Source of the DNA: Promethearchaeota archaeon
GTDB lineage: Archaea > Asgardarchaeota > Lokiarchaeia > Sigynarchaeales > SOKP01
Direction: 5' to 3'
Length of the DNA: 31,880 nucleotides
Assembly (NCBI GenBank): GCA_014730295.1
Contig: WJIN01000054.1
Coordinates: 1 to 31,880 of the forward strand
Shown: piece by piece, positions 1 to 7,106 of the stretch
How positions within the stretch are numbered: position 1 is the first letter of the stretch
Layout of the letters: each line of letters begins with the position of its first letter
Made by a program: the position numbers and the translations under genes
The notes under the pieces: model-generated
Database searches by the model: none
Seen by the model: only the letters and a program-made list of their open reading frames with translations
What the model was told of the DNA's origin: nothing

Positions 1-83
1 ATGTACCGGTGTAAAAGTGTTGTTTTTCCAACACTTCCGTCTCCAATAACGACTAATTTCATCGACATTTTTGGTTTTGACAT
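1..83 (-). CDS. Ras/Rab-like small GTPase, N-terminal fragment cut by window edge
   Basis: Reading the minus strand from the ATG at 83-81 gives 27 codons that run off the window edge. After a seven-residue lead comes a typical Ras-superfamily first strand and P-loop, KLVVIGDGSVGKTTLLHRY, with the Walker A motif GDGSVGKT. This hydrophobic strand-P-loop-helix pattern is characteristic of Rab/Ras-type GTPases, which are greatly expanded in Asgard archaea and act as GTP-driven switches. The switch regions and C-terminus are outside the window, so the subfamily and any lipid anchor cannot be judged. The gene lies 125 bases downstream of the pirin gene on the same strand and may be co-transcribed or have its own promoter in that AT-rich gap. 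A possible partner, a Roadblock/LC7 protein, is encoded at 18492-19235. Confidence 0.85.
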   Translation of the reverse strand, partial: MSKPKMSMKLVVIGDGSVGKTTLLHRY

Positions 84-208
84 TTTCCTTAGCAGTGAAG
101 AGATTTGTAATTTCCTAATGTTTCTTAAAAATAATAGAGATAATTATATTAAAGTCTTGATAAAAATAATTTTTATGGCTTTATAAACGGAATAAAGCTT
201 CGTAAATA

Positions 209-952
209 TTATCTATTAATATAAGAAGCATTTAAACTACATTCAACCAGAAGCAATTCTGCATCAGATTTGGCTTGAACTTTTATTGTGTCCTCTTCCT
301 TTATTTTTACGGCAGAAAGGGTGATAATTTCTTTCTCTTTAATTTTTATGGGACCCCCTTCAAGAAGATAAAGATAGACGCCCCAATTATCTTGAATATC
401 GTAAGAAAGAGTATAGTCTTTTTTTAAAAAACAAGAGCACACAATAGCATCAGATCGAATATGTAATGCTTTATCATGTGAATTTGAGACGATAGGTAAG
501 AATTTATTTGTTCTCTCCTTTTTATCGACTCTCATTTGTTCAACTGAAGGTGTCAAGCCTAATTGCTCGGGATAAAACCACATTTGGATGAATCTCATAG
601 GTTTGTCGGGATTATTATTAATTTCAGAATGATCCATTCCTTTTCCAATAGTGGTATGTTGAACCCATCCTTTCTTCAAGATACCCCCCTCTCCATTTTC
701 ATCCGCGTGTTTAAATTCTCCCTCAGCGCAATAGGTAACTACCTCGTTTTTGGTATGGTGATGAAGTGGCCATATGGCCCCAGGGGACAATGTATCATCA
801 TTGAAAACTCGAAGTGTACCAAAGTGAATATTTTCGGGATCATAATTCTGGCCAAAGGAGAAGTGCCACCGACCGTCAAATGTTCCATTCTTGATTCTCC
901 CATGTGCATGATAAATTTCATTCGGTTTTCTTATTTCGATAACTATTATCAA
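209..952 (-). CDS. Pirin family protein (bicupin)
   Basis: A 247-residue protein with the pirin bicupin pattern. The N-terminal cupin has a His cluster at residues 64-66 (LHHHTKNE) in place of the usual PHPHRGFE. It continues with VVTYCAEGEFKH and then MDHSE at 106-110, giving His64, His66, His108 and Glu110 as likely metal ligands. The length fits the short YhhW-like pirins, which bind Fe, Ni or Zn. Some of these oxidise quercetin and others are regulatory or redox-sensing, so the substrate cannot be named. The start is TTG at 952. No ATG lies near the conserved IRKPNE start, and an AGGAT sequence lies about a dozen bases upstream. The GTPase fragment lies downstream on the same strand, and the GDPD gene diverges upstream. 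The family call is firm and the function is open. Confidence 0.85.
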   Translation of the reverse strand: MIIVIEIRKPNEIYHAHGRIKNGTFDGRWHFSFGQNYDPENIHFGTLRVFNDDTLSPGAIWPLHHHTKNEVVTYCAEGEFKHADENGEGGILKKGWVQHTTIGKGMDHSEINNNPDKPMRFIQMWFYPEQLGLTPSVEQMRVDKKERTNKFLPIVSNSHDKALHIRSDAIVCSCFLKKDYTLSYDIQDNWGVYLYLLEGGPIKIKEKEIITLSAVKIKEEDTIKVQAKSDAELLLVECSLNASYINR

Positions 953-1174
953 CTCGATTAATTTTAATCCTAGAGCAAAACTAAGAAAAATGTAAATTTA
1001 AACCTAATGCTTATAAATAACACAAAAAGAAAAATCAATCAATAGGAGTATTCAATTTGAGATCTTAGATTATAAATTTTTATATTAAGAATGCATCATT
1101 AATCTTGTTAGGGGTAGATAGAGAGAAGAAGAATTATCTAAAAAATATAAAAGAAAAATCACAACCATATCAGC

Positions 1175-1915
1175 ATGAAAAAACCAATTATATTTGGGCA
1201 TAGAGGAGCTTCTGGGTATTGTGTAGAAAATACAATTTATTCATTTAGAAAAGCAGTCGAAATGAATGCAAATATAGAAACTGATATAAGATTGACGAAA
1301 GATAAAGTTTTGGTATGTTTTCATGATCCGGGATTTAAGATTAATAATAATTGGTATAAAATCAATACGATTACATTTGAAGAGCTCAGAAAAATTAAAT
1401 TCGCTGATCAGCGTCAAATCCCTCATCTTAAAGAAGTATTTGAGTGCTTTAATCATGATTGCTATAATAATCTTCTTTATAGTTTTGATATTGGTAGTAT
1501 TGATGCGGGAATTGGAATCATAAATTTAGCAAATAGAGTAAATATTCTTCAAAATATAATGATCACGGAAACAAGGATAAAAAACCTCAAAAAGTTAAGG
1601 AAATATAATAAAAATGTAAAATTGGTTCACACAATCCCTCATAATATAACGAAAATAGAAGCTTATGGGATTGATTTTGATTTACTAAGAGAACTATGCA
1701 TAGAGACTCTAAATATAAAAGCAAACAGATTTATGAACGAGAATTTTCATTTTATAGTCAAAAAAGGCTTCAAATGCTTTATTTGGGGTGTAAATACGCG
1801 AATTCGAATGAAAAAAATTCTAAGGATGAGGGAAAATGGACAAAGAGTTGATGCTATCTATACCGATTATCCTGATAAATTAAATAAAATAAGATCAAAA
1901 TCATATTATAAATAA
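1175..1915 (+). CDS. Glycerophosphodiester phosphodiesterase family protein
   Basis: A 246-residue soluble GDPD-family TIM barrel. These enzymes hydrolyse glycerophosphodiesters to sn-glycerol-3-phosphate and an alcohol with a divalent metal. Visible signature: HRGASG at residues 9-14 (His9-Arg10), VENT at 17-20, the metal ligands Glu35 and Asp37 in IETDIRL, and His50-Asp51 in CFHD. The C-terminal half keeps a barrel-like GFKCFIWGVNT and a final YTDYPDKL, as in bacterial UgpQ-type enzymes. The start is the ATG at 1175; no strong ribosome site is visible. The PAP2-type phosphatase gene follows after 23 bases on the same strand. Together they suggest turnover of phospholipid headgroups or glycerophospho-compounds. 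In an archaeon the natural substrate may be a glycerol-1-phosphate-based lipid, which the sequence cannot settle. Confidence 0.9.
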   Translation: MKKPIIFGHRGASGYCVENTIYSFRKAVEMNANIETDIRLTKDKVLVCFHDPGFKINNNWYKINTITFEELRKIKFADQRQIPHLKEVFECFNHDCYNNLLYSFDIGSIDAGIGIINLANRVNILQNIMITETRIKNLKKLRKYNKNVKLVHTIPHNITKIEAYGIDFDLLRELCIETLNIKANRFMNENFHFIVKKGFKCFIWGVNTRIRMKKILRMRENGQRVDAIYTDYPDKLNKIRSKSYYK

Positions 1916-1938
1916 AATTTATATCTATAAAGGATGAT

Positions 1939-2757
1939 TTGAAATTGAAATGGAAGTGGATCAGTCGGAGTTATAAAATACTCTTCTTCTTAATCGTAAT
2001 AAGTTGGATTATTCTAGCAATAATTTTTGGTTTATTTGATTTGCTGATTTCTCAATTCATCGTGAATTCGGATTCTATAGCTGGAGCGTTTGGTAGAGAT
2101 TTTGGAGAAGCACCTGGATATGGATTAATTGGAATTAGTATTGCGATATTAATAGGTAAGAATTTTAATAACCTAAAAAAACAAAAACTTGGGTTAATAG
2201 TTCCACTTATAATTGGATTAGTTTATTTAAGTATAGCAATAAGCTCTGATTCCTTAAAAGGAATAATAGATAGTCTAGCTATACTTACCATATTTATTGC
2301 GTTTTTCCTTATAACTATGAAGAAAGATTGGAATAAATATAGCATATTCGCGTGGGTTACCTTCATTATAGCGATTCTAAATGTTATCTTATTTGTCCAA
2401 ATAACTAAAATTGCGTGGGGACGTGTACGATTTAGAGATCTACTACCTGGTTTTGAAAATTATACTCCTTGGTTTATCCCACGGGGTCCAACTGGTAATA
2501 AATCCTTCCCTTCAGGGCATTCGGCTATGGGGTTTATAACAATCCCCTTAATTCTAATAATCAATAGGCTAAACATTAAAAAAATATATCGCTGTGCATT
2601 GTCATTTTTCATTATCGGATGGGCATTCTTTGTTGCAATATCAAGGGTGTTAATAGGAGCACATTACGCTTCTGATGTTCTCTTTTCAGCAGAAATGTCG
2701 CTAATACTCACAATTCTAATAATTAATTATATTTACAGTAAAAAAGAAGTATTATAA
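1939..2757 (+). CDS. PAP2-family membrane phosphatase
   Basis: A 272-residue integral membrane protein with about six hydrophobic segments, the first near residues 12-35. It carries all three acid-phosphatase motifs of the PAP2 superfamily. These are KIAWGRVRF (KX6RP with the Pro changed to Phe), FPSGHSAMG, and SRVLIGAHYASD (SRX5HX3D) with the nucleophilic His. Such enzymes dephosphorylate lipid phosphates such as phosphatidate or undecaprenyl-pyrophosphate at the membrane. The start is TTG. The first TTG (1939) abuts the ribosome site AAGGATGAT (1930-1938), so the second in-frame TTG at 1945 has the better spacing. It is probably co-transcribed with the GDPD gene 23 bases upstream. The long N-terminal half before the motifs, about 150 residues, is typical of BacA-like or PgpB-like PAP2 proteins. 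The exact lipid substrate is unknown. Confidence 0.88.
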   Translation: MKLKWKWISRSYKILFFLIVISWIILAIIFGLFDLLISQFIVNSDSIAGAFGRDFGEAPGYGLIGISIAILIGKNFNNLKKQKLGLIVPLIIGLVYLSIAISSDSLKGIIDSLAILTIFIAFFLITMKKDWNKYSIFAWVTFIIAILNVILFVQITKIAWGRVRFRDLLPGFENYTPWFIPRGPTGNKSFPSGHSAMGFITIPLILIINRLNIKKIYRCALSFFIIGWAFFVAISRVLIGAHYASDVLFSAEMSLILTILIINYIYSKKEVL

Positions 2758-2815
2758 GATTGATTTGAGAATTAAATATAATTGTTAAAAATTAATATAA
2801 TACTATAACAACAAT

Positions 2816-3478
2816 ATGAAAAAAATAGTAGATAATATTTATTATATAGGACTCTCAGGCTGCCAGGTATACCTACTCGATACGGAGAGCGAGGATGGAT
2901 TGATATTGATTGATTGTGGGATGGATATTGATATGATAATGGATATCTCTGAGGAAGGATTCGATACCAATCAAATAAATCATTGCATTATTACACATTG
3001 CCATATCGATCATATCGAAGCATGTCATAATCTCAAGGAACTAAATCCAGATGTTAAATTTTATGCTCATAAGTCAGATGCACAAGCAATAGAAGAGCAA
3101 GGACATGATCAACGAACTGCCGCATCATGGTATGGAACAAAGTATAAACCAGTGAAACTCTATAAAAAATTCACTAAAGATATAGAAACACTAAATTTAG
3201 GTGATTTCGAGCTAAGAATAATTCATACTCCTGGACATACCCCAGGTTCAATTTCTGTCTTGGTAGAGAAGGCGGGAAAAAAGATTTTATTTGGTCAAGA
3301 CATCCATGGACCATTCTATGAAAGTTTTGGGTCCAATTTAAATGATTATCAAAGCTCAATGCAGAAATTACTCGATTTGCAGCCCGATATTCTGTGCGAG
3401 GGGCATTTTGGGATAATTCAACCCGCAGATGAGGTGGAACATTATATAAAAAATTACATGAACTCAAATAAGCCATGA
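2816..3478 (+). CDS. Metallo-beta-lactamase-fold hydrolase (glyoxalase II-like)
   Basis: A 220-residue metallo-beta-lactamase-fold protein. The metal motif THCHIDHIEA gives His61, His63, Asp65 and His66. It is completed by His141 in HTPGHTPGS, Asp162 in FGQDIHG and His197 in CEGHFG. This full seven-ligand set predicts an active dinuclear enzyme of the glyoxalase II/thioesterase-like branch. It has no flavodiiron domain, no beta-CASP domain and no signal peptide. The start ATG at 2816 is 58 bases after the PAP2 stop, so co-transcription is possible. T-rich tracts follow the stop, around 3497-3541. The substrate is unassigned; hydrolysis of a thioester or lactone is typical of the family. Confidence 0.88.
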   Translation: MKKIVDNIYYIGLSGCQVYLLDTESEDGLILIDCGMDIDMIMDISEEGFDTNQINHCIITHCHIDHIEACHNLKELNPDVKFYAHKSDAQAIEEQGHDQRTAASWYGTKYKPVKLYKKFTKDIETLNLGDFELRIIHTPGHTPGSISVLVEKAGKKILFGQDIHGPFYESFGSNLNDYQSSMQKLLDLQPDILCEGHFGIIQPADEVEHYIKNYMNSNKP

Positions 3479-3633
3479 AATTAATTTGATTATTTCAATT
3501 TTTCTAAGTATTCGATCTTTAAGACTACAGCCTTTCTTTTTCATAATTCTACTTACAATGACCCCTCTAGTGATTTAAATATGACCAAAATTATTCATCC
3601 TTACTAATTTTAAAATTATTTATAATAAATAGA

Positions 3634-3640
3634 GAGGTGG
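3634..3640 (+). promoter_or_regulatory. Shine-Dalgarno site of the 90-residue protein gene
   Basis: GAGGTGG lies three bases before the ATG at 3644. It matches the complement of the archaeal 16S rRNA tail, supports the small ORF as a real gene and fixes its start. An AT-rich TTTATAATAA tract just upstream (3620-3629) is too close to the ATG to be the TATA box of a transcript carrying this site. Confidence 0.6.
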
Positions 3641-3643
3641 ATT

Positions 3644-3916
3644 ATGGGCATTTTAAGAGAGATTTATGATATTATTAAGGATTCTTATAGGGGATCCATA
3701 AGAAAAAAACAATTAAGAAAACTAATCGATAATATGATACTGGCAATTGAAACAGATACCGTAACAGATTATTTTCCATTTAAATTTAAAAAATTAGAAA
3801 GGTTGGTTCTCTCAATTAACTTTAATGAAACAAAGGATAAAGAAAATTTTCAAAAATATCTTCAAATCAAGAGGTACTACAAAAAATATCTTGGAAATAT
3901 ACATTTAAATTATTAA
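3644..3916 (+). CDS. Small basic hypothetical protein
   Basis: A 90-residue protein not recognised as a known family. It is lysine-rich, predicted mostly helical, and has no Cys and no membrane segment. The N-terminal part (MGILREIYDIIKDSYRG) looks amphipathic. The middle contains TDYFPFKFKKLERLV, and the end is rich in Tyr and Lys (KRYYKKYLG). A clear ribosome site (GAGGTGG) before the ATG and a T-rich tract after the stop both support it as a real single-gene transcript. The preceding hydrolase gene ends 165 bases upstream. A small nucleic-acid-binding or adaptor role is possible, but nothing in the sequence proves it. Confidence 0.6.
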   Translation: MGILREIYDIIKDSYRGSIRKKQLRKLIDNMILAIETDTVTDYFPFKFKKLERLVLSINFNETKDKENFQKYLQIKRYYKKYLGNIHLNY

Positions 3917-3947
3917 GCTTATTCCGAAAAAATGAGAGATCATCTAA

Positions 3948-3992
3948 TTTTTTTGGAGAGGCGATCTTAGGGTTTTTTCCAACCGATTTTTT
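3948..3992 (+). terminator. T-rich terminator between convergent genes
   Basis: Three plus-strand T tracts lie in the 93-base gap between the small unknown gene (+) and the DUF3604 gene (-): T7 at 3948-3954, T6 at 3973-3978 and T6 at 3987-3992. Archaeal RNA polymerase terminates at U-rich tracts, and the position just past the stop fits. A run of A at 3925-3930 could serve the opposite strand. Confidence 0.45.
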
Positions 3993-4009
3993 CAGATATT
4001 TGGGCGTGA

Positions 4010-5977
4010 TTATTGCACTCTTTCGACCCAGACAGGAGAACTCCATCCTCGCTCTCCATCGAATTGGGTTACTCTTACATAGTAATATGCTTTATGTCCA
4101 ATACCGAGATTTTCATCCTTAGTAGCAAATGTAATTCTATCAAATTCGGGGACACGAACGCAGATGACCGAACCATTTTTTATGAGCTCAACACATTCAA
4201 TCTTATTTGTTCCGCATACAGTCACATTGATGATTGGCTCTTGCTCAATTTTTATTTCTTGGCCCATCAAAGCATCTTCTATTTTCAATTTAATCCACAT
4301 CCTTTCCCCCGTTGTTGCGTAACAGTTCCTCTTATGCATGGAATTCAGAAGGGATTTCGAGTCTAATTGATCGGCAAAGATTCCTGTGATACCCGGACGA
4401 TATCTGAGAATAGTATCTAAATTTCTCATTTTATATTGTCTAATTGGACAGCCCGGATGAGTATAATGATCATCACCACCAGCTACAAATCCTAATTTTA
4501 AGCCATAAGCTAATGCCCATTGAACACTTCCAGTTTTTCGATGATTAATCAGTGGTCGGTAGCCATCGCCATATTTTTCACTACTCCCATGCATCGAGTA
4601 AATTTCAACAACTTTCTCTTTTCTATTATCCACTTCTTTCCAATATGTTCCCATCGGATAACTCATTGGGGTATGAGAGACAATTTCGCAAGGGAAATTT
4701 GCCAAACGTTGATATAGTTGATGTTGGAAGCATCCATCCTCTGAAATGTAATCCACTAGAGGAGCATCTTCCGCACTTTCTAAAGGAAAATAAATTATTT
4801 TATCACTCACCGCATCATATCCCAAATTTGAATTTCTCAACATATTTACATAAGCAATTCTGCCCGACCATTCATATGCAGGTATTGCTTGAAATGTTTC
4901 ATCCGACCATATTTTTGCCAGATTAACAATATTCTCCCATACTTTTCTACTGAAAGGGAGATTTATGTTTTTTCTACCCTCCATCCAATCATTATACCGC
5001 TGGTTAACATGATCAGCAATAGCAGCAAAATCTAACAAAGAATAATTTTTAGCATAATGATAAGCGTCATTCCCTGTACCCATTCCATCGGAAAATTCCC
5101 GTGTATGAATGTGAATATCACCCCAATAAAGTTGAGATTTGATATCTCTATCGCGAATTATCGGATTTGATACAGCTTTAATATTTTTATATTTTATGTA
5201 GATTTTTCCAATATTCTTATGTAATTCTTTAAATTCGGGGAAGGCATCATAACCTAGATTTTCTTTAAATAATTTTCTATTACTTGTTTTCTTGGCTATT
5301 TGAACGTTTTTAAACTTAACCGCTCTCTCAATTTTTGCATGACCTTCTTCCAATTTTGCGGTATTGGGACACTCTAAAGAAGGCTCGCAATCCAATTGAA
5401 GCGTTTCATTAAAGTAAATATCACGATTTCCATATTTATCTAAGGCAACTATTTCCAAGTCCACTGGATTGTTCGAAAAAACCATCGGTAATTTTACCAG
5501 AAAAAATTCTGTTTTTCCCGGTTTAATTTTTATTTCTTGTTTGGCTATTCTCCTAAATATTTTCTCATCAGGTCTTTTTACATCAATCGCACAATAAACC
5601 GCGTCATAATATGCTATATCTCCTGCCGTTGATTTTTCTTGGGTGCTGTTATATGAAAACGTTATGTAGGAGCCTTTTCCTGATGATTCTTTCAGAATAT
5701 ATTCTAGCATCAGTTGCGAGCCCGTTTCTCGAATATAACCGTCAATAGAAGAATCTATTGTACAAAATTTTTTTTGTAAGCTAATAGGCTCCCAACCATA
5801 AGGTATAACAAATCTAAAAATCGTTTTTTCTGGGTAGGGAGAGTTAAGCTCTACATTCATTCTAATTTTTTGGTTACTATGAACCACGACCTCGGAGTCG
5901 ACCTCAAATTGAGCGGTAAGATCGCTTTCAGAATCAAAATAATAATCCAAATAGGGCTCTTCAGGACTTTCTTGCAT
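4010..5977 (-). CDS. DUF3604-type PHP-like metal-dependent protein
   Basis: About 655 residues in two parts. The N-terminal ~270 residues are beta-rich without known motifs and look like a sandwich domain. From about residue 288 comes a PHP-like domain of the DUF3604 type. It contains YWGDIHIHTREFSDG (His ligands), then LDFAAIADH, AIPAYEWSG, CEIVSHTPMS, VVEIYSMHGSSE, and near residue 500 GLKLGFVAGGDDHYTHPG. These repeated His/Asp motifs along the chain are typical of the metal centre of PHP hydrolases. The C-terminus is another beta-rich segment. There is no signal peptide, so it is probably cytosolic. The chosen start is the ATG at 5977; a TTG two codons upstream (5983) is the alternative. 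Proteins of this type are usually annotated as hypothetical, and the substrate is unknown. No partner gene is adjacent in the same transcript. Confidence 0.82.
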   Translation of the reverse strand: MQESPEEPYLDYYFDSESDLTAQFEVDSEVVVHSNQKIRMNVELNSPYPEKTIFRFVIPYGWEPISLQKKFCTIDSSIDGYIRETGSQLMLEYILKESSGKGSYITFSYNSTQEKSTAGDIAYYDAVYCAIDVKRPDEKIFRRIAKQEIKIKPGKTEFFLVKLPMVFSNNPVDLEIVALDKYGNRDIYFNETLQLDCEPSLECPNTAKLEEGHAKIERAVKFKNVQIAKKTSNRKLFKENLGYDAFPEFKELHKNIGKIYIKYKNIKAVSNPIIRDRDIKSQLYWGDIHIHTREFSDGMGTGNDAYHYAKNYSLLDFAAIADHVNQRYNDWMEGRKNINLPFSRKVWENIVNLAKIWSDETFQAIPAYEWSGRIAYVNMLRNSNLGYDAVSDKIIYFPLESAEDAPLVDYISEDGCFQHQLYQRLANFPCEIVSHTPMSYPMGTYWKEVDNRKEKVVEIYSMHGSSEKYGDGYRPLINHRKTGSVQWALAYGLKLGFVAGGDDHYTHPGCPIRQYKMRNLDTILRYRPGITGIFADQLDSKSLLNSMHKRNCYATTGERMWIKLKIEDALMGQEIKIEQEPIINVTVCGTNKIECVELIKNGSVICVRVPEFDRITFATKDENLGIGHKAYYYVRVTQFDGERGWSSPVWVERVQ

Positions 5978-6220
5978 TTTCAATTCATATATTTGATATT
6001 TCCCCTAATAATTAATTTTAGCAAATTAAAATTCGGATTAAAACCTAAAAATGAGCTTGTCAAATTTCTTGGAGGTATAAAGAATTAGATGAATACCTCT
6101 TCTTTTAAAGAAATTCTTTTCATCCCAAAACGATTATCAATATAATATCTTAAATTTTAAAAAATGAGTTCTAATCTCAAAATTTTATCCTCTAGGCAAT
6201 ATTTTAAAAAATGGATGAAT

Positions 6221-6228
6221 AAAAAAAA
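6221..6228 (-). terminator. U8 tract downstream of aIF1
   Basis: A run of eight A on the plus strand is read as eight U in the minus-strand transcript, about 40 bases after the aIF1 stop. A second A6 run lies at 6237-6242. Both fit archaeal U-tract termination. No stable hairpin is needed or seen. Confidence 0.4.
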
Positions 6229-6266
6229 TAGATATTAAAAAGATTACTTCTAATTGGAAAATTCAC

Positions 6267-6590
6267 TTACATTCTAATTCTGATCCTGTCCTCATCGTAT
6301 CCGTGATCTATAAGGAATTTCTTCATACGAAATTTATGTTCTCCTTGCAGTTCTAATACATTTTTTCCGCGTAGAGTCCCTCCCGCACCTACCTTTTTCT
6401 TGGCTTTTGTGAGCATATTATCCAAATCAGCATCGGTGTTTCCTTTAAATGAAATCAAAGTGACCACTTTTCCCCATTTCCGTCGATCATTAGAAATCAC
6501 GATTTCTTGCTCGTCGGCCGATAAGTCTGAGCAAACGCAGAGCTCTTTCGGTAACGAACAAACAGGACAGATATCTCTATCTTCGCTAAT
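6267..6590 (-). CDS. Translation initiation factor aIF1 (SUI1/eIF1), apparent AUU start
   Basis: Archaeal homologue of eIF1, which binds the 30S P-site region and enforces start-codon selection. The body has the SUI1 fold motifs: RRKWGKVVTLI, KKKVGAGGTLRG, VLELQGEHKFRMKKFL and a C-terminal DRIRIRM. Read upstream of the first GTG (6500), the frame stays open and encodes the conserved archaeal zinc knuckle ICPVCSLPKELCVC (Cys 8, 11, 18, 20 of the proposed protein). The gene therefore must start before it. Between the in-frame TGA at 6602-6600 and the knuckle there is no ATG, GTG, TTG or CTG. The best-placed candidate is ATT at 6590-6588, giving 107 residues, the usual family length. Starting at 6500 would lose the knuckle. 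Function is sure; the start is inferred. Confidence 0.85.
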   Translation of the reverse strand: MSEDRDICPVCSLPKELCVCSDLSADEQEIVISNDRRKWGKVVTLISFKGNTDADLDNMLTKAKKKVGAGGTLRGKNVLELQGEHKFRMKKFLIDHGYDEDRIRIRM

Positions 6591-6599
6591 TTTAAATTT

Positions 6600-6650
6600 T
6601 CACAACTTTTTTGTTAATTGTAAATTATCGATAAAAATTGCATTTAACAT
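6600..6650 (-). CDS. Possible 16-codon leader ORF in frame with aIF1
   Basis: An ATG at 6650-6648 is preceded by GGTGAT (6666-6661 on the minus strand), a good match to the archaeal Shine-Dalgarno consensus with ten bases of spacing. It opens a 16-codon ORF, MLNAIFIDNLQLTKKL, ending at TGA 6602-6600. The stop is in the same frame as aIF1 and nine bases before the proposed AUU start. It could be a leader peptide that delivers terminating ribosomes to the AUU. Alternatively it is the true aIF1 N-terminus interrupted by a UGA through mutation, sequence error or readthrough. Translation is not proven. Confidence 0.4.
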   Translation of the reverse strand: MLNAIFIDNLQLTKKL

Positions 6651-6660
6651 TTATTATAAC

Positions 6661-6666
6661 ATCACC
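6661..6666 (-). promoter_or_regulatory. Shine-Dalgarno site upstream of the aIF1 leader ORF
   Basis: The minus strand reads GGTGAT, ten bases before the ATG at 6650. It is the only good ribosome site upstream of aIF1. The proposed AUU start has only a weak GTGA about nine bases before it. Confidence 0.45.
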
Positions 6667-7106
6667 ATCTATTAAAAATCTTTATTAAAAATTTGCTAGA
6701 ATTCAGTATAAATTAGGTATTAATTGAAAAAATTTGCATGCCATTAAATGAGGATTTGAACTAATCATACCCAAAGGCGTGAAATTTTTAATTTCACTAG
6801 AACTGCTATTCTCTAATCTGTTTTATTAAAACAAAATTTTAGTTCTAATTTTAAGAAGTTTCTAAGTTAGAACCCAAATTATGGTTCAATATGCATTTGT
6901 ATTTAGTCTGACTTTGTTAACTAGTTAGGTTCAAATGAATTAATCCATAAATAAAATTTCGTCAATTATTTAAATTGAGGAAAACAAGTACTTTAAAATG
7001 GTATGAATTCTCAGGGGGGATATTTTTTTTAAAGAAACATTAAGAGATCGAAATATAAAGCAGAAAAATATTTATGTTTTTAAAATGCATTCTAAATTAG
7101 ATTATA
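6667..7106. other. Gene-poor divergent intergenic region between aIF1 and pepD
   Basis: About 440 bases with no convincing ORF or RNA gene. It holds the promoters of aIF1 (-) and the dipeptidase gene (+). It contains a perfect 7-bp inverted repeat with a 5-base loop (GTGAAAT at 6779-6785, ATTTCAC at 6791-6797). A second 7-bp pair (GTTCTAA 6842-6848, TTAGAAC 6867-6873) shares its right arm with a 5-bp GAACC/GGTTC pair, so these two could be alternative structures. T-loop-like words were checked and do not belong to a tRNA. Confidence 0.5.

Noticed and set aside
563..961. 132-residue plus-strand ORF across the pirin gene
   Set aside because: It is the opposite strand of a conserved pirin, with no domain and no ribosome site.
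6067..6142. GGAGGT followed by an ATG (6089) and a 17-codon ORF on the plus strand
   Set aside because: The spacing is long, the ORF is very short and nothing else supports it. It is probably a chance purine run in the region before the DUF3604 gene.
6600..6602. In-frame TGA before aIF1 read as selenocysteine or readthrough
   Set aside because: Some Lokiarchaea encode selenocysteine, but aIF1 is not a selenoprotein and the residues before the TGA are not part of the conserved family. A leader ORF or sequence error is simpler.
6928..6936. GGTTCAAAT, a tRNA T-loop-like word, with a similar word on the minus strand near 6752-6762
   Set aside because: The flanking bases do not pair into a T-stem, and no acceptor or anticodon stem could be placed around it.
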